Source of the DNA: Lachnospiraceae bacterium NE2001
GTDB taxonomy: Bacteria; Bacillota; Clostridia; Lachnospirales; Lachnospiraceae
Assembly: GCA_900110635.1 (NCBI GenBank)
Contig: FOEK01000005.1
Coordinates: 155,497-219,496, forward strand
DNA: 64,000 bases
Direction of reading: 5' to 3'
Positions 36,814 through 44,670 of the stretch are shown piece by piece. The translations under genes were made by a program, and so were the position numbers. The stretch's first letter is position 1; each line of letters begins with the position of its first letter. Below the pieces are notes generated by a model that saw only the letters and a list, made by a program, of their open reading frames with translations, did not search any database and had not been told where the DNA came from.

Positions 36814-37593
36814 ATGGATAATAATCAAAATGGTGGTCATTCTGGGCTTGGTATAGCGGCTCTGATTCTTTCGATACTTGGATGTACATCGTTAATTGGT
36901 CTTATTCTGGCAATTATCGATCTGACCAACAAGAACGGTAAGAGCAAGACACTTGCAAAGATATCGCTTGGTATCTGTGGTTTCTGGCTTTTGATTGGTA
37001 TTCTAGGAAGTGTTTTGAAGAAGGATAAGGGTGAAGATACTTCGTCTAAAACTGAGATTACAACTGAGTCAGTTGTAGATAACTCTTCAAATGACAGCAC
37101 TGAAGTTACATCGGCTGAGGATAGTATAGAAGCGGAGACAGAAGTTGAGACGGAAGCTGAGAATGAAACAACTAAAGTTGAGGCAAAGTTCGAGAACAAT
37201 GTGGTTGTATTAGATGATTACACTATTGAGATTCTTGAGTACAAGATCATTCAGCCGGGCGAAGAGGGTAATAAGTATGGCAAGGATCCGGTTATCGCTT
37301 TCTGGTACAACACCACGAATACATCTGGTAAAGATATAAATCCGTCTACTGCTTGGATATATATTATGACTGCTGTTCAGGACAATGATCCTAATATGGT
37401 AAATGAATTAAATGTGGGACTTCTTCCTGATGATTCCTTCGGTGATTCGCAGCTTGCTACGATTAAAGAAGGTGGAACGGTTGAAAATGCAGTAGCTTAT
37501 AATCTGACAGATCTTGAAACTCCAGTTGTATTAACAGCAAAGGATGGACTTCTTGGAAAAGAAATTGGATCTCAAACCTTCGAGGTTAAGTAA
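36814..37593 (+). CDS. DUF4190/DUF5067-type membrane-anchored protein
   Basis: A 259-residue protein: a Asn/Gly head, two membrane helices of DUF4190 style (GLGIAALILSILGC and ISLGICGFWLLIGILG), an acidic Thr/Glu/Ser spacer (about 70-127), then a beta-sandwich of DUF5067 type (YTIEILEYKI ... VIAFWYNTTNTSG), likely exposed outside. Function unknown. AGGAGG lies about 10 bp before the ATG. Its head and helices resemble those of the gene at 30194. Confidence 0.8.
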   Translation: MDNNQNGGHSGLGIAALILSILGCTSLIGLILAIIDLTNKNGKSKTLAKISLGICGFWLLIGILGSVLKKDKGEDTSSKTEITTESVVDNSSNDSTEVTSAEDSIEAETEVETEAENETTKVEAKFENNVVVLDDYTIEILEYKIIQPGEEGNKYGKDPVIAFWYNTTNTSGKDINPSTAWIYIMTAVQDNDPNMVNELNVGLLPDDSFGDSQLATIKEGGTVENAVAYNLTDLETPVVLTAKDGLLGKEIGSQTFEVK

Positions 37594-37641
37594 ATATTTG
37601 GAATTACTTATTTACATATAGTGCCTAAACCTTTCAAAAGG

Positions 37642-37671
37642 AAAACGCTGGGTTTATTCGCCCAGCGTTTT
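37642..37671. terminator. Bidirectional terminator
   Basis: AAAACGCTGGG / CCCAGCGTTTT with loop TTTATTCG. It serves the DUF5067 gene from the left and overlaps the last codons of the HTH gene read from the right. Confidence 0.9.
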
Positions 37672-38082
37672 CTCATTCTTTGAATACAGCAGATCGTTTG
37701 TCTCTTGAACAGTGAGCTCTCTGTTTATAGCGTAAATGATTATGGAATCACGAATGTTCTTTGGATATAGTGTGCCAAGCTCCAGCAGCTCCAGATAGCG
37801 TATTGCTTCAGCCAGAGTAAAATGTGCAGCGATGCATAGAGTTAGTGCGTTATCTCTTCCGGGTTTTCTGGTTCCGTTTATTAATTGATAGCAATAAGTT
37901 CGGCTAAGTCCGCTGGCGTTGACCAGCTCATTCTTCTTTATGTTGTGAGAGTTCATTACAGTCTCGAAGTAGTCGATATAGTTAAGGTCTTTGTATTTCT
38001 CAATGTTGGCAAGATAGTCGTTCAGAGTAGTCTTGTCTTCGATTTCATTTAACACCTCTAACAAATCGTTTGTTGTTTTCAT
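37654..38082 (-). CDS. Small helix-turn-helix regulator, 142 aa
   Basis: A 142-residue protein with a central XRE/Cro-type helix-turn-helix (ELVNASGLSRTYCYQLINGTRKPGRDN), plus helical flanks. Its 3' end overlaps the terminator stem at 37654-37671. It is transcribed away from the Ser/Thr kinase at 38258, sharing a 175-bp divergent region with inverted repeats. Such HTH proteins with a kinase beside them recur in Clostridia; it may control or be modified by the kinase, but this is inference. Confidence 0.75.
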   Translation of the reverse strand: MKTTNDLLEVLNEIEDKTTLNDYLANIEKYKDLNYIDYFETVMNSHNIKKNELVNASGLSRTYCYQLINGTRKPGRDNALTLCIAAHFTLAEAIRYLELLELGTLYPKNIRDSIIIYAINRELTVQETNDLLYSKNEKTLGE

Positions 38083-38155
38083 AGCACGTCTCCATTATAA
38101 TTATTTGAGGTTAAGGGATGGGATATTTATATTCTAAAGTACCTTTTTACAACAT

Positions 38156-38193
38156 ATGACATACGGTCATAAAGTCAATAAGCTTTTCTTGCG
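38156..38193. promoter_or_regulatory. Inverted repeats in the HTH/kinase divergent region
   Basis: ATGAC-ATACG-GTCAT (38156-38170) is a possible operator. A second palindrome, TTCTTGC-GA-GCAAGAA (38177-38192), has partly paired AAGC/GCTT flanks and is followed by T-rich DNA. Confidence 0.45.
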
Positions 38194-38257
38194 AGCAAGA
38201 ACGCTTTTTGACTTTTGACACTTATATCATATTATATCAATAAATCAGGATAAAACA

Positions 38258-39442
38258 ATGAGTGATATTCGAGATTTGCCAACTGAATATTTTAAAAATG
38301 CATATACTCTGGTGAGGTATCTGGACAAGAATGAGAGGGTGTCGCTGGTGAGAAGCAATATCGATGATTCTCTCTATGTTCTGAAGGTGCTGGAACATTA
38401 TGATCTGGATATATATAGCAGGATTAAGAAATCGCCCGTAGATGGCGTTCCTAAGGTGTATGAGCTGGTTCCGACGGATGCTGGACTTGTCGTAGTTGAG
38501 GATTATATAGATGGAGTAAGGCTTGATCAGATTGATAAACTGCCTGGCGTAAATATGGAGGATTGGATGATCACATTTGGAGCCAATATGTGTGACATTC
38601 TGAGCGGTCTTCATAAGCTGACACCGCCAATCATTCATAGGGACATAAAGCCTCAGAATATTATAGTGGCTGAGGGTGATGTATACCTGATTGATTTTAA
38701 TATATCCAGAGAATATACAGGCACTCAGGGCAAGGATACATTGATTATGGGTACAAGAGAATACGCTGCGCCTGAACAGTATGGTTTCCTGGAGAGTGAT
38801 GTCAGGACTGATATATACGGTCTTGGGGCGACACTCAGGTATCTTTATGAGAAGTTTGATATTTCTTCAGATAGATTAAATAGTGTTATAGAGAGGGCTA
38901 TGGCCTTTGATCCTGAGAAAAGATATAAGGATGCATATGAACTGAAAAAGACTCTACTTTCAAAGAGTTTACTTCAAAAGAGTATGCTTCAATCAAAGAA
39001 TAATACTCGTATAAATAAGGATTCCGTTTCCAAAACCAGCATAGATGGCGAAAAGAAGTATTATAAGTATGCGCCTCCAGGTTTTAGACATGTTAACATA
39101 CTTCATATGTTGATTGCATCCCCTGTGTATATCTTTCTTGTATATATTCTCTATGACTTTAAGATGGGCGATAATCATTTTGATGGATTTGAAGCCAGAC
39201 TGTATGACTTTATGGGCGGCCTCAGCCTCTTTCTGATTATTATATTTATTATATTGTTTACTGCTGATTATTTAGGCGTGAGGAGCAGCTTGTTTAAAAG
39301 AATTAGGCTGGCCGATAAACCTCTGGTTCTTAGAATCTTATGTACTCTGATTGTGGATGCTCTACTGGTTGCTTTTATTCTTGTGGTTTTCGTTATTGTG
39401 GCTATTATGATCTTCGGAGCTGAGAATCTAACAGGTCATTAG
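38258..39442 (+). CDS. Membrane-anchored Ser/Thr protein kinase
   Basis: A 394-residue Hanks-type kinase with the catalytic loop HRDIKPQN (Asp129), DFN in place of DFG (Asp146), and GTREYAAPEQYG before a RTDIYGLG helix. The glycine-rich loop is weak, while the VLK lysine is present. Two membrane helices (about 287-305 and 325-345, with more hydrophobic sequence near the C-terminus) put the kinase inside the cell. No extracellular PASTA repeats are present, so it is not the PrkC/Stk1 type. The HTH gene is divergent from it. Confidence 0.88.
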   Translation: MSDIRDLPTEYFKNAYTLVRYLDKNERVSLVRSNIDDSLYVLKVLEHYDLDIYSRIKKSPVDGVPKVYELVPTDAGLVVVEDYIDGVRLDQIDKLPGVNMEDWMITFGANMCDILSGLHKLTPPIIHRDIKPQNIIVAEGDVYLIDFNISREYTGTQGKDTLIMGTREYAAPEQYGFLESDVRTDIYGLGATLRYLYEKFDISSDRLNSVIERAMAFDPEKRYKDAYELKKTLLSKSLLQKSMLQSKNNTRINKDSVSKTSIDGEKKYYKYAPPGFRHVNILHMLIASPVYIFLVYILYDFKMGDNHFDGFEARLYDFMGGLSLFLIIIFIILFTADYLGVRSSLFKRIRLADKPLVLRILCTLIVDALLVAFILVVFVIVAIMIFGAENLTGH

Positions 39443-39631
39443 ATATATACCTTGTTAGATATATGACTTCTTAGAGGTTTTTTGTTAGATATTCATAAAA
39501 TACTATTGGAAATCTGTATTTGTTATTGACTTCATTTTTTATTATAATAGGTATTGTTTTTCTTGAATTGAGAATATGATCATCTTGGTTTGAGAGATTG
39601 TAAAACTATTTTAAGATACTGGAGGTTTTCT
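39443..39631. other. Intergenic region with promoter of the 65-aa gene
   Basis: AT-rich, with TTAGATAT repeated three times near the kinase stop codon. A promoter of the form TTGTTA (39520-39525), 17 bp, TATAAT (39543-39548) is likely for the small gene downstream. Confidence 0.45.
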
Positions 39632-39829
39632 ATGTCAATTTATCAGTACGCAAAGTTGGTTATTTTTGGTCTTATGTTTTTGATGGGACTTTTTATGTGT
39701 ATAGTTCCTAAGCTTTCGACAAAGAAAGAGTTCAGGGACGATCCTGAGCAGGTTAAGAAGGTAAGAAGAAGTGGCATCATCATTATGATATGTTCAATCT
39801 TGATTATCGTTTTGACTTTATTCAGATAA
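39632..39829 (+). CDS. Small membrane protein, 65 aa
   Basis: A 65-residue protein with two hydrophobic helices (LVIFGLMFLMGLFMCIV and GIIIMICSILIIVLTLF) joined by a charged loop. GGAGGT lies 5 bp before ATG 39632. Function unknown. Confidence 0.65.
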   Translation: MSIYQYAKLVIFGLMFLMGLFMCIVPKLSTKKEFRDDPEQVKKVRRSGIIIMICSILIIVLTLFR

Positions 39830-39892
39830 CACTTTGTTCGATTGCGCTTAATTCTATGATGCAAAACATATTAATTTTATTGAGGTATTAGT

Positions 39893-40987
39893 ATGAAAGC
39901 TATAAAGGATAGATTTATTAATAAAGCGGCTGTGCTTATGGTGCTTGTTTCGATTATCGTGTTTGCTGCTATATCATTTTACAGTGATTCTGTAAATGCT
40001 GCCGAAGAAGGCTGGATTAAGGCATCAAATGGCAAGTGGTGGTATCAGTACGCCGATGGCAGCTACGCTAAGAGTGAGTACATCGATGGATATTGGCTTG
40101 ATGCCAGTGGATGGTATGCCAGTGGATGGTATGGCAAATGGAAGAGTAACAGCACGGGCTGGTGGTTTGAGGATGGCAATTGGTATCCTGCTGGACAGTG
40201 GCTGAAGATTGATAAGAAATGGTATCATTTTAACTCTTCTGGTTATATGGATGCCAAGAAATGGATTGGCACGTCTTACGTTGGTGAGGATGGTGCCTGG
40301 ATAGAAGGTTATAAGAATGAAGATGGTTCAGTGGGCGATGGCACTAGTACTGGAAATGGTTCTGGGAAGACTATCGTTATCGATCCGGGTCATTCATCGG
40401 TTGTTGCTTCCGGAAGTGAGCCGCTGGGACCTGGTTCAACACAGACCAAGGCAAAGGATAGCGGCGGAACCAAGGGCGTATCTACAGGCGTTTATGAGTA
40501 TCAGCTTACTATGAATATCTCAAATAAGCTTAAGACTGAGCTTGAATCCCGTGGCTACAAGGTTATCCTTACTAGATATGATAATAATACCCCAATGTCT
40601 TGTAAGGACAGAGCTGAGGTGGCAAATAACAATAACGCTGATGCATACATCAGAATCCACGCTGATGGTTCTGACAGCAGCACAGCAGCTGGTGCTATGA
40701 CCATATGTATCACCTCGTCTAATCCTTATATTTCAAGCATGTACAGCTCCAGCAAGAAGCTGTCTAGCTGTGTGCTGGATGCCTACTGTTCGTCTACGGG
40801 TTATAAAAACCGTGGAGTGTGGGAGACAGATACCATGTCCGGTAACAACTGGAGCAAGGTCCCTACAACCCTTATCGAGATGGGCTTTATGACAAACCCA
40901 ACCGAGGATACACAGATGAACGATGCCTCCTTCCAGACAAAGATGGTCAGCGGCATCGCCAATGGTATCGACAAATACTTTGAATAA
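39893..40987 (+). CDS. N-acetylmuramoyl-L-alanine amidase with wall-binding repeats
   Basis: A 364-residue exported wall hydrolase. After a signal/anchor (about 11-33) come choline-binding-type repeats (KWWYQYADGSY, GWWFEDGNWYPAGQW, KWYHFNSSGYM), a Gly/Ser linker, and an Amidase_3 zinc domain from about residue 160: IDPGHSS (His), a Glu in GVYEYQLT, RIHADG (His) and the catalytic Glu in LIEMGFMTNP. It cleaves the bond between muramic acid and the peptide stem. The repeat head is at the N-terminus, the reverse of the NlpC/P60 protein at 9554. Confidence 0.93.
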   Translation: MKAIKDRFINKAAVLMVLVSIIVFAAISFYSDSVNAAEEGWIKASNGKWWYQYADGSYAKSEYIDGYWLDASGWYASGWYGKWKSNSTGWWFEDGNWYPAGQWLKIDKKWYHFNSSGYMDAKKWIGTSYVGEDGAWIEGYKNEDGSVGDGTSTGNGSGKTIVIDPGHSSVVASGSEPLGPGSTQTKAKDSGGTKGVSTGVYEYQLTMNISNKLKTELESRGYKVILTRYDNNTPMSCKDRAEVANNNNADAYIRIHADGSDSSTAAGAMTICITSSNPYISSMYSSSKKLSSCVLDAYCSSTGYKNRGVWETDTMSGNNWSKVPTTLIEMGFMTNPTEDTQMNDASFQTKMVSGIANGIDKYFE

Positions 40988-41008
40988 ATTCGCATTATTT
41001 GCTATAAT
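40980..41008 (+). promoter_or_regulatory. Promoter of cysS, overlapping the amidase stop codon
   Basis: TTGAAT (40980-40985), 17 bp, TATAAT (41003-41008). The family A repeat lies in the resulting 5' leader. Confidence 0.65.
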
Positions 41009-41030
41009 ACTATTTTGATTTTAATAAAAT

Positions 41031-41083
41031 GTGCAGATAGGGACAGACCTATGTGCAATGGGGACAGACCCCATTGCACATTC
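41031..41083 (-). repeat. Family A repeat, copy 3, in the cysS leader
   Basis: Reverse orientation to copies 1 and 2. The palindrome GTGCAATGGGG / CCCCATTGCAC (41053-41079) would fold just before the cysS ribosome binding site (GAGGAAAG). Confidence 0.85.
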
Positions 41084-41100
41084 TGCGAAGAGGAAAGAAA

Positions 41101-42537
41101 ATGAAGATTTATAACACTAAGACTAGACAGAAGGAAGAGTTTAAACCGATTGAAGAGGGGAAGGTGGGCATCTATGTATGCGGACCTACTGTTTATGACT
41201 TTATTCATATTGGTAATGCTCGTCCTATGATTGTATTTGATACTTTAAGACGTTACCTCGAGCATAAGGGCTACGAGGTTAATTATGTTTCCAACTTCAC
41301 TGATGTTGAGGATAAGATCATCAAGCGTTCGATCGAAGAAGGAATACCTGCAAATGAGGTTTCTGAGAAGTATATCGTAGAATGCAAGAAGGATATGGAA
41401 GCTTTAAATGTAAGACCTGCCACAGTTCATCCACAGGCAACTCAGGAAATTCCTGAAATGATCGAGATGGTTCAGACTCTTATTGACAAGGGTCATGCAT
41501 ACGAGAAGAACGGTACAGTATATTTCAGAGTAAGAAGCTTTGAGCCTTATGGCAAGCTGTCTCATAAGAAGATAGATGATCTTGAGTCAGGACACAGAGC
41601 TGATTCTCATGCTCTTAAGGTAACAGGTGAGGATGAAAAGGAAGATGCACTTGATTTTGTACTCTGGAAGCCTAAAAAGGAAGGTGAGCCTAGCTGGGAT
41701 TCACCTTGGGGCGCTGGTCGTCCGGGCTGGCATCTTGAGTGCTCATGCATGTCCAAGAAATATGTAGGCGATACAGTTGATATCCACGCAGGTGGCGAAG
41801 ATCTGATATTCCCTCATCATGAAAATGAGATTGCTCAGAGTGAAGCTGCAAATGGATGTGAGTTCGCAAACTACTGGATGCATAACGCATTCCTTAAGAT
41901 TAATGGCGACAAAATGTCAAAGTCTCTTGGTAACTTCTTCACTGTAAGAGACATTTGCCAGCAATATGATCCACAGGTTTTCAGATTCTTTATGCTGTCA
42001 GCTCAGTATAGAACTCCGCTTAATTTTTCAAAGGAATTAGTTGAAGACGCATCCCGCGGTCTTGATAGAATATTAAATGGTGCTGAAAAACTGAGAGAGA
42101 TTGCAGATAAGAAGAATGGCCGCTTCATTATGGATGAAGAACAGCGTATCCTCGAAGAGGAGATGCCTAAGTTCATTGAGAGATTTGATGCTGCTATGGA
42201 TGATGATCTCAACACAGCAGATGCAATATCTGTAATATTTGAGCTTGTAAGATTTACAAATGCAAATACCAGCGAGAAGTCTTCTTCAAACTTTGCAGAC
42301 TGCCTGTACAGAATACTGTTTGAGCTGTGCGATACCATACTTGGTATTCATCTTGAAAGGGCAGCCGTTGATATAGCTGATGACGATGTGGCACAGATTG
42401 AAGCGCTCATCGCTGAGAGAACAGCTGCAAAGAAGGAAAAGAACTTCGCTCGTGCAGACGAGATCAGAGCCCAGCTGCTTGATATGGGCATTATACTTGA
42501 AGACACAAGAGAGGGCGTTAAGTGGAAGAAAGCGTAG
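41101..42537 (+). CDS. cysS: Cysteinyl-tRNA synthetase
   Basis: CysS charges tRNA-Cys. The 478-residue class I enzyme has the zinc/HIGH region YVCGPTVYDFIHIGNARP, zinc ligands in WHLECSCM and HHENE, and KMSKS as GDKMSKSLGNFF. ATG 41101 follows GAGGAAAG; a longer in-frame reading would run back through the repeat and is rejected. It is the first gene of the conserved cysS-mrnC-rlmB-sigH set. Confidence 0.97.
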   Translation: MKIYNTKTRQKEEFKPIEEGKVGIYVCGPTVYDFIHIGNARPMIVFDTLRRYLEHKGYEVNYVSNFTDVEDKIIKRSIEEGIPANEVSEKYIVECKKDMEALNVRPATVHPQATQEIPEMIEMVQTLIDKGHAYEKNGTVYFRVRSFEPYGKLSHKKIDDLESGHRADSHALKVTGEDEKEDALDFVLWKPKKEGEPSWDSPWGAGRPGWHLECSCMSKKYVGDTVDIHAGGEDLIFPHHENEIAQSEAANGCEFANYWMHNAFLKINGDKMSKSLGNFFTVRDICQQYDPQVFRFFMLSAQYRTPLNFSKELVEDASRGLDRILNGAEKLREIADKKNGRFIMDEEQRILEEEMPKFIERFDAAMDDDLNTADAISVIFELVRFTNANTSEKSSSNFADCLYRILFELCDTILGIHLERAAVDIADDDVAQIEALIAERTAAKKEKNFARADEIRAQLLDMGIILEDTREGVKWKKA

Positions 42538-42920
42538 TAAAGATGTATTCACCTCTTGCTCTAGCCTACATAGGCGACAGCATATACGATCTGATGGTGA
42601 AGGAACATTTTGTGATGCAGTCCAATATGCAGCCTGAGAAGTACCATAAGAAGGTGACATCCATAGTTTCGGCAAATGCCCAGTCTGCATTCGTCGATTA
42701 CTATATGGAACGGTTAAATGAAACTGAGCTCAGCGTGTATAGAAGAGGACGAAATTCCTCGCCTCACACAAAGGCAAAAAACGCTTCTTTGGAAAACTAC
42801 CTTAAGGCTACAGGCTTTGAAGCGGTTCTTGGTTATCTTTACCTCTCTGAACAAACAGTCCGATTAAATGATATAGTAGCTGAGTCCATCGAATTCGTGA
42901 CAACGCGTGACAATATGTAA
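42522..42920 (+). CDS. mrnC: Mini-ribonuclease III
   Basis: MrnC matures the ends of 23S rRNA in Firmicutes; it is an RNase III catalytic domain without a dsRNA-binding domain. The 132-residue protein shows the signature LALAYIGDSIYDLMVKEH and a later ..NASLENYLKATGFEAVLGYLYL motif with the second acidic set. It begins with GTG at 42522, 16 bp inside cysS, implying translational coupling; ATG 42543 is a possible alternative. Confidence 0.93.
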   Translation: MEESVVKMYSPLALAYIGDSIYDLMVKEHFVMQSNMQPEKYHKKVTSIVSANAQSAFVDYYMERLNETELSVYRRGRNSSPHTKAKNASLENYLKATGFEAVLGYLYLSEQTVRLNDIVAESIEFVTTRDNM

Positions 42921-42976
42921 CATTTGAAATCAGGCTTAGACCTGGTTCTCTTGTCAAAAAATTAAGAAGAAGAAAT

Positions 42977-43813
42977 ATGGCATACGAAATATTTGGAAAT
43001 AATCTAACAGAACTTCATAAAGAAGAATCAAAAGCTTCTGATGTTAATACTAAGGATCAGGAGAAAAATAGCTACTCCAACGACAGGCTGGAGGGAAGAA
43101 ACTCCGTGATGGAAGCTATCCGCGCAGGTCGTACCATCGACAAGGTGTATATACAGGATGGCCTTAGAGATAACACCATATCTCGTATTATCTCAAAGCT
43201 TAAAGGGACTGGTACTCTGATATCCTTTGTTAAGAAGGAACGTCTTGACAGCATGTCAGAAACCGGTCATCACCAGGGCATCATTGCACAGACTACCTCC
43301 TATGAGTATTCGGATATAGAAGATATATTTGAACTTGCCAAGAAGAAACACGAGCCACCATTCATCATCATTCTGGATGAGATAGTAGATCCTCATAATC
43401 TTGGTGCAATCATCAGGACCGCAAATATTGCTGGTGCACACGGCGTAATTATCCCGAAACATAACGCTACAGGTCTTACTGCAACGGTGGTCAGAGCCTC
43501 AGCTGGTGCAATCAACTTTACACCGGTAGTCAAGGTAACAAATATATCCAAGACCATAGAGGAGCTTAAGGGGCGGGGCCTCTGGTTTGCCTGTGCTGAT
43601 ATGGGCGGTGACGAGATGTACCGCTGTAATCTTACAGGTTCTATTGGACTTATTATTGGTAACGAAGGAACCGGCGTTTCCAGATTAGTTAAAGAAAAAT
43701 GTGACTATATTGTATCTATCCCAATGAAAGGCGATATTGAATCTCTCAACGCTTCAGTTGCAACAGGAATACTTGCGTATGAGATAGTTCGTCAGCGCCT
43801 TAATGTAAAATGA
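42977..43813 (+). CDS. rlmB: 23S rRNA 2'-O-methyltransferase (TrmH/RlmB family)
   Basis: A 278-residue SPOUT methyltransferase acting on a loop of 23S rRNA (G2251 in E. coli RlmB). After a 35-residue head comes the substrate-binding domain (EGRNSVMEAIRAGRTIDKVYI), then the knot with DPHNLGAIIRTAN, IIGNEGTGVSRLV and the last motif IPMKGDIESLNASVATGI. In many Clostridia a yacP-like NYN gene separates rlmB from sigH; here it is missing. Confidence 0.94.
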   Translation: MAYEIFGNNLTELHKEESKASDVNTKDQEKNSYSNDRLEGRNSVMEAIRAGRTIDKVYIQDGLRDNTISRIISKLKGTGTLISFVKKERLDSMSETGHHQGIIAQTTSYEYSDIEDIFELAKKKHEPPFIIILDEIVDPHNLGAIIRTANIAGAHGVIIPKHNATGLTATVVRASAGAINFTPVVKVTNISKTIEELKGRGLWFACADMGGDEMYRCNLTGSIGLIIGNEGTGVSRLVKEKCDYIVSIPMKGDIESLNASVATGILAYEIVRQRLNVK

Positions 43814-43822
43814 TAATAGCCA

Positions 43823-43850
43823 GTAGGTGCCCGAATGGGCGGATGAGGTG
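43823..43850 (+). repeat. Family C repeat, short copy, ending in the sigH ribosome binding site
   Basis: GTAGGTGCCCGAATGGGCGG with a GCCC/GGGC hairpin, then GGATGAGGTG. The GAGGTG (43845-43850) is 9 bp before the sigH ATG. Confidence 0.6.
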
Positions 43851-43859
43851 GAATAAACT

Positions 43860-44462
43860 ATGACAAAGTATGAAATGCTATCAGATGATGACTTAATCAA
43901 ACTTTCCAGACTTGGCGACCGCAACGCCGAGGAGTTTCTTCTCGACAGTTATCGCCCTATGATACTTCATATGACAAGACAGCTTCACCTTCAGCATATA
44001 AATGATGCTGATATTGAAGACTTTATGCAGGAGGGGATGATCGGTCTCTTCAATGCTATGAGAGATTACGATCTCGAGTCTGAAGCGTCATTTAGTACAT
44101 TTGCTCATATCTGTATAGCCAACAATATGAAGAATGCGCTGACATATGCCAATAGAAAGAAGCATCTTCCACTTAAGAATTACGTTCATTTTGATTATAT
44201 TGGTGATGATAATGATAAGCATGAAAATGATGCTCTTGTCAGTGATTATGGTGCAAATAATCCAGAGCAGCTCATTATGCGTGACGAAGACATAAAGAGA
44301 ATGTATAAAGAAATGGACGAGAAGCTTAGTGCTATGGAAAAAAAGGTTGTATCTCTTTATCTGAACGGCTATTCCAGAAAAGAAATGGCCAGCACTCTTG
44401 GCAAGTCTGAAAAATCTATTGACAATGCCCTGACGAGAATCCGTAATAAACTAAAGGGCTGA
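43860..44462 (+). CDS. sigH: RNA polymerase sigma factor, SigH-like
   Basis: A 200-residue sigma-70 factor of the SigH/sigma-30 kind, which in Bacillus and Clostridia starts the early stationary/sporulation programme. Region 2 is present (DIEDFMQEGMIGLFNAMRDYD, FSTFAHICIANNMKNAL), as is a region 4 helix-turn-helix (LYLNGYSRKEMASTLGKSEKSIDNALTRIRNKL). Its place after rlmB matches sigH in Firmicutes. The ribosome binding site comes from a family C repeat. Whether this organism sporulates cannot be told. Confidence 0.9.
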   Translation: MTKYEMLSDDDLIKLSRLGDRNAEEFLLDSYRPMILHMTRQLHLQHINDADIEDFMQEGMIGLFNAMRDYDLESEASFSTFAHICIANNMKNALTYANRKKHLPLKNYVHFDYIGDDNDKHENDALVSDYGANNPEQLIMRDEDIKRMYKEMDEKLSAMEKKVVSLYLNGYSRKEMASTLGKSEKSIDNALTRIRNKLKG

Positions 44463-44493
44463 TAAAATATGTAAAAAGACTAACTAGAAATTC

Positions 44494-44522
44494 TTGACAT
44501 AAAGGAACATATCAAGTAAGAT
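44494..44522 (+). promoter_or_regulatory. Promoter of tRNA-Thr
   Basis: TTGACA (44494-44499), 17 bp, TAAGAT (44517-44522). Confidence 0.8.
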
Positions 44523-44535
44523 ATGAGACTGTAAT

Positions 44536-44608
44536 GCTAATATAGCTCAGTAGGTAGAGCGCAACATCGGTAATGTTGAGGTCACGGGTTCGATTCCCGT
44601 TATTAGCT
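44536..44608 (+). tRNA. tRNA-Thr (GGT)
   Basis: A 73-nt cloverleaf with acceptor GCTAATA / TATTAGC and discriminator T, D-arm AGCTCAGTAGGTAGAGC, anticodon GGT (44569-44571) in a CAACA/TGTTG stem, and T-arm GGTTCGATTCC. CCA is not encoded. Confidence 0.97.
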
Positions 44609-44612
44609 ATAA

Positions 44613-44645
44613 TCCCTGACAGTTCTCACTGCTCAGGGACTTTTG
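44613..44645 (+). terminator. Terminator of tRNA-Thr
   Basis: TCCCTGA / TCAGGGA stem, then CTTTTG. Confidence 0.75.
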
Positions 44646-44670
44646 TTTATAGAGGTTTTGGAGGCTGTAA

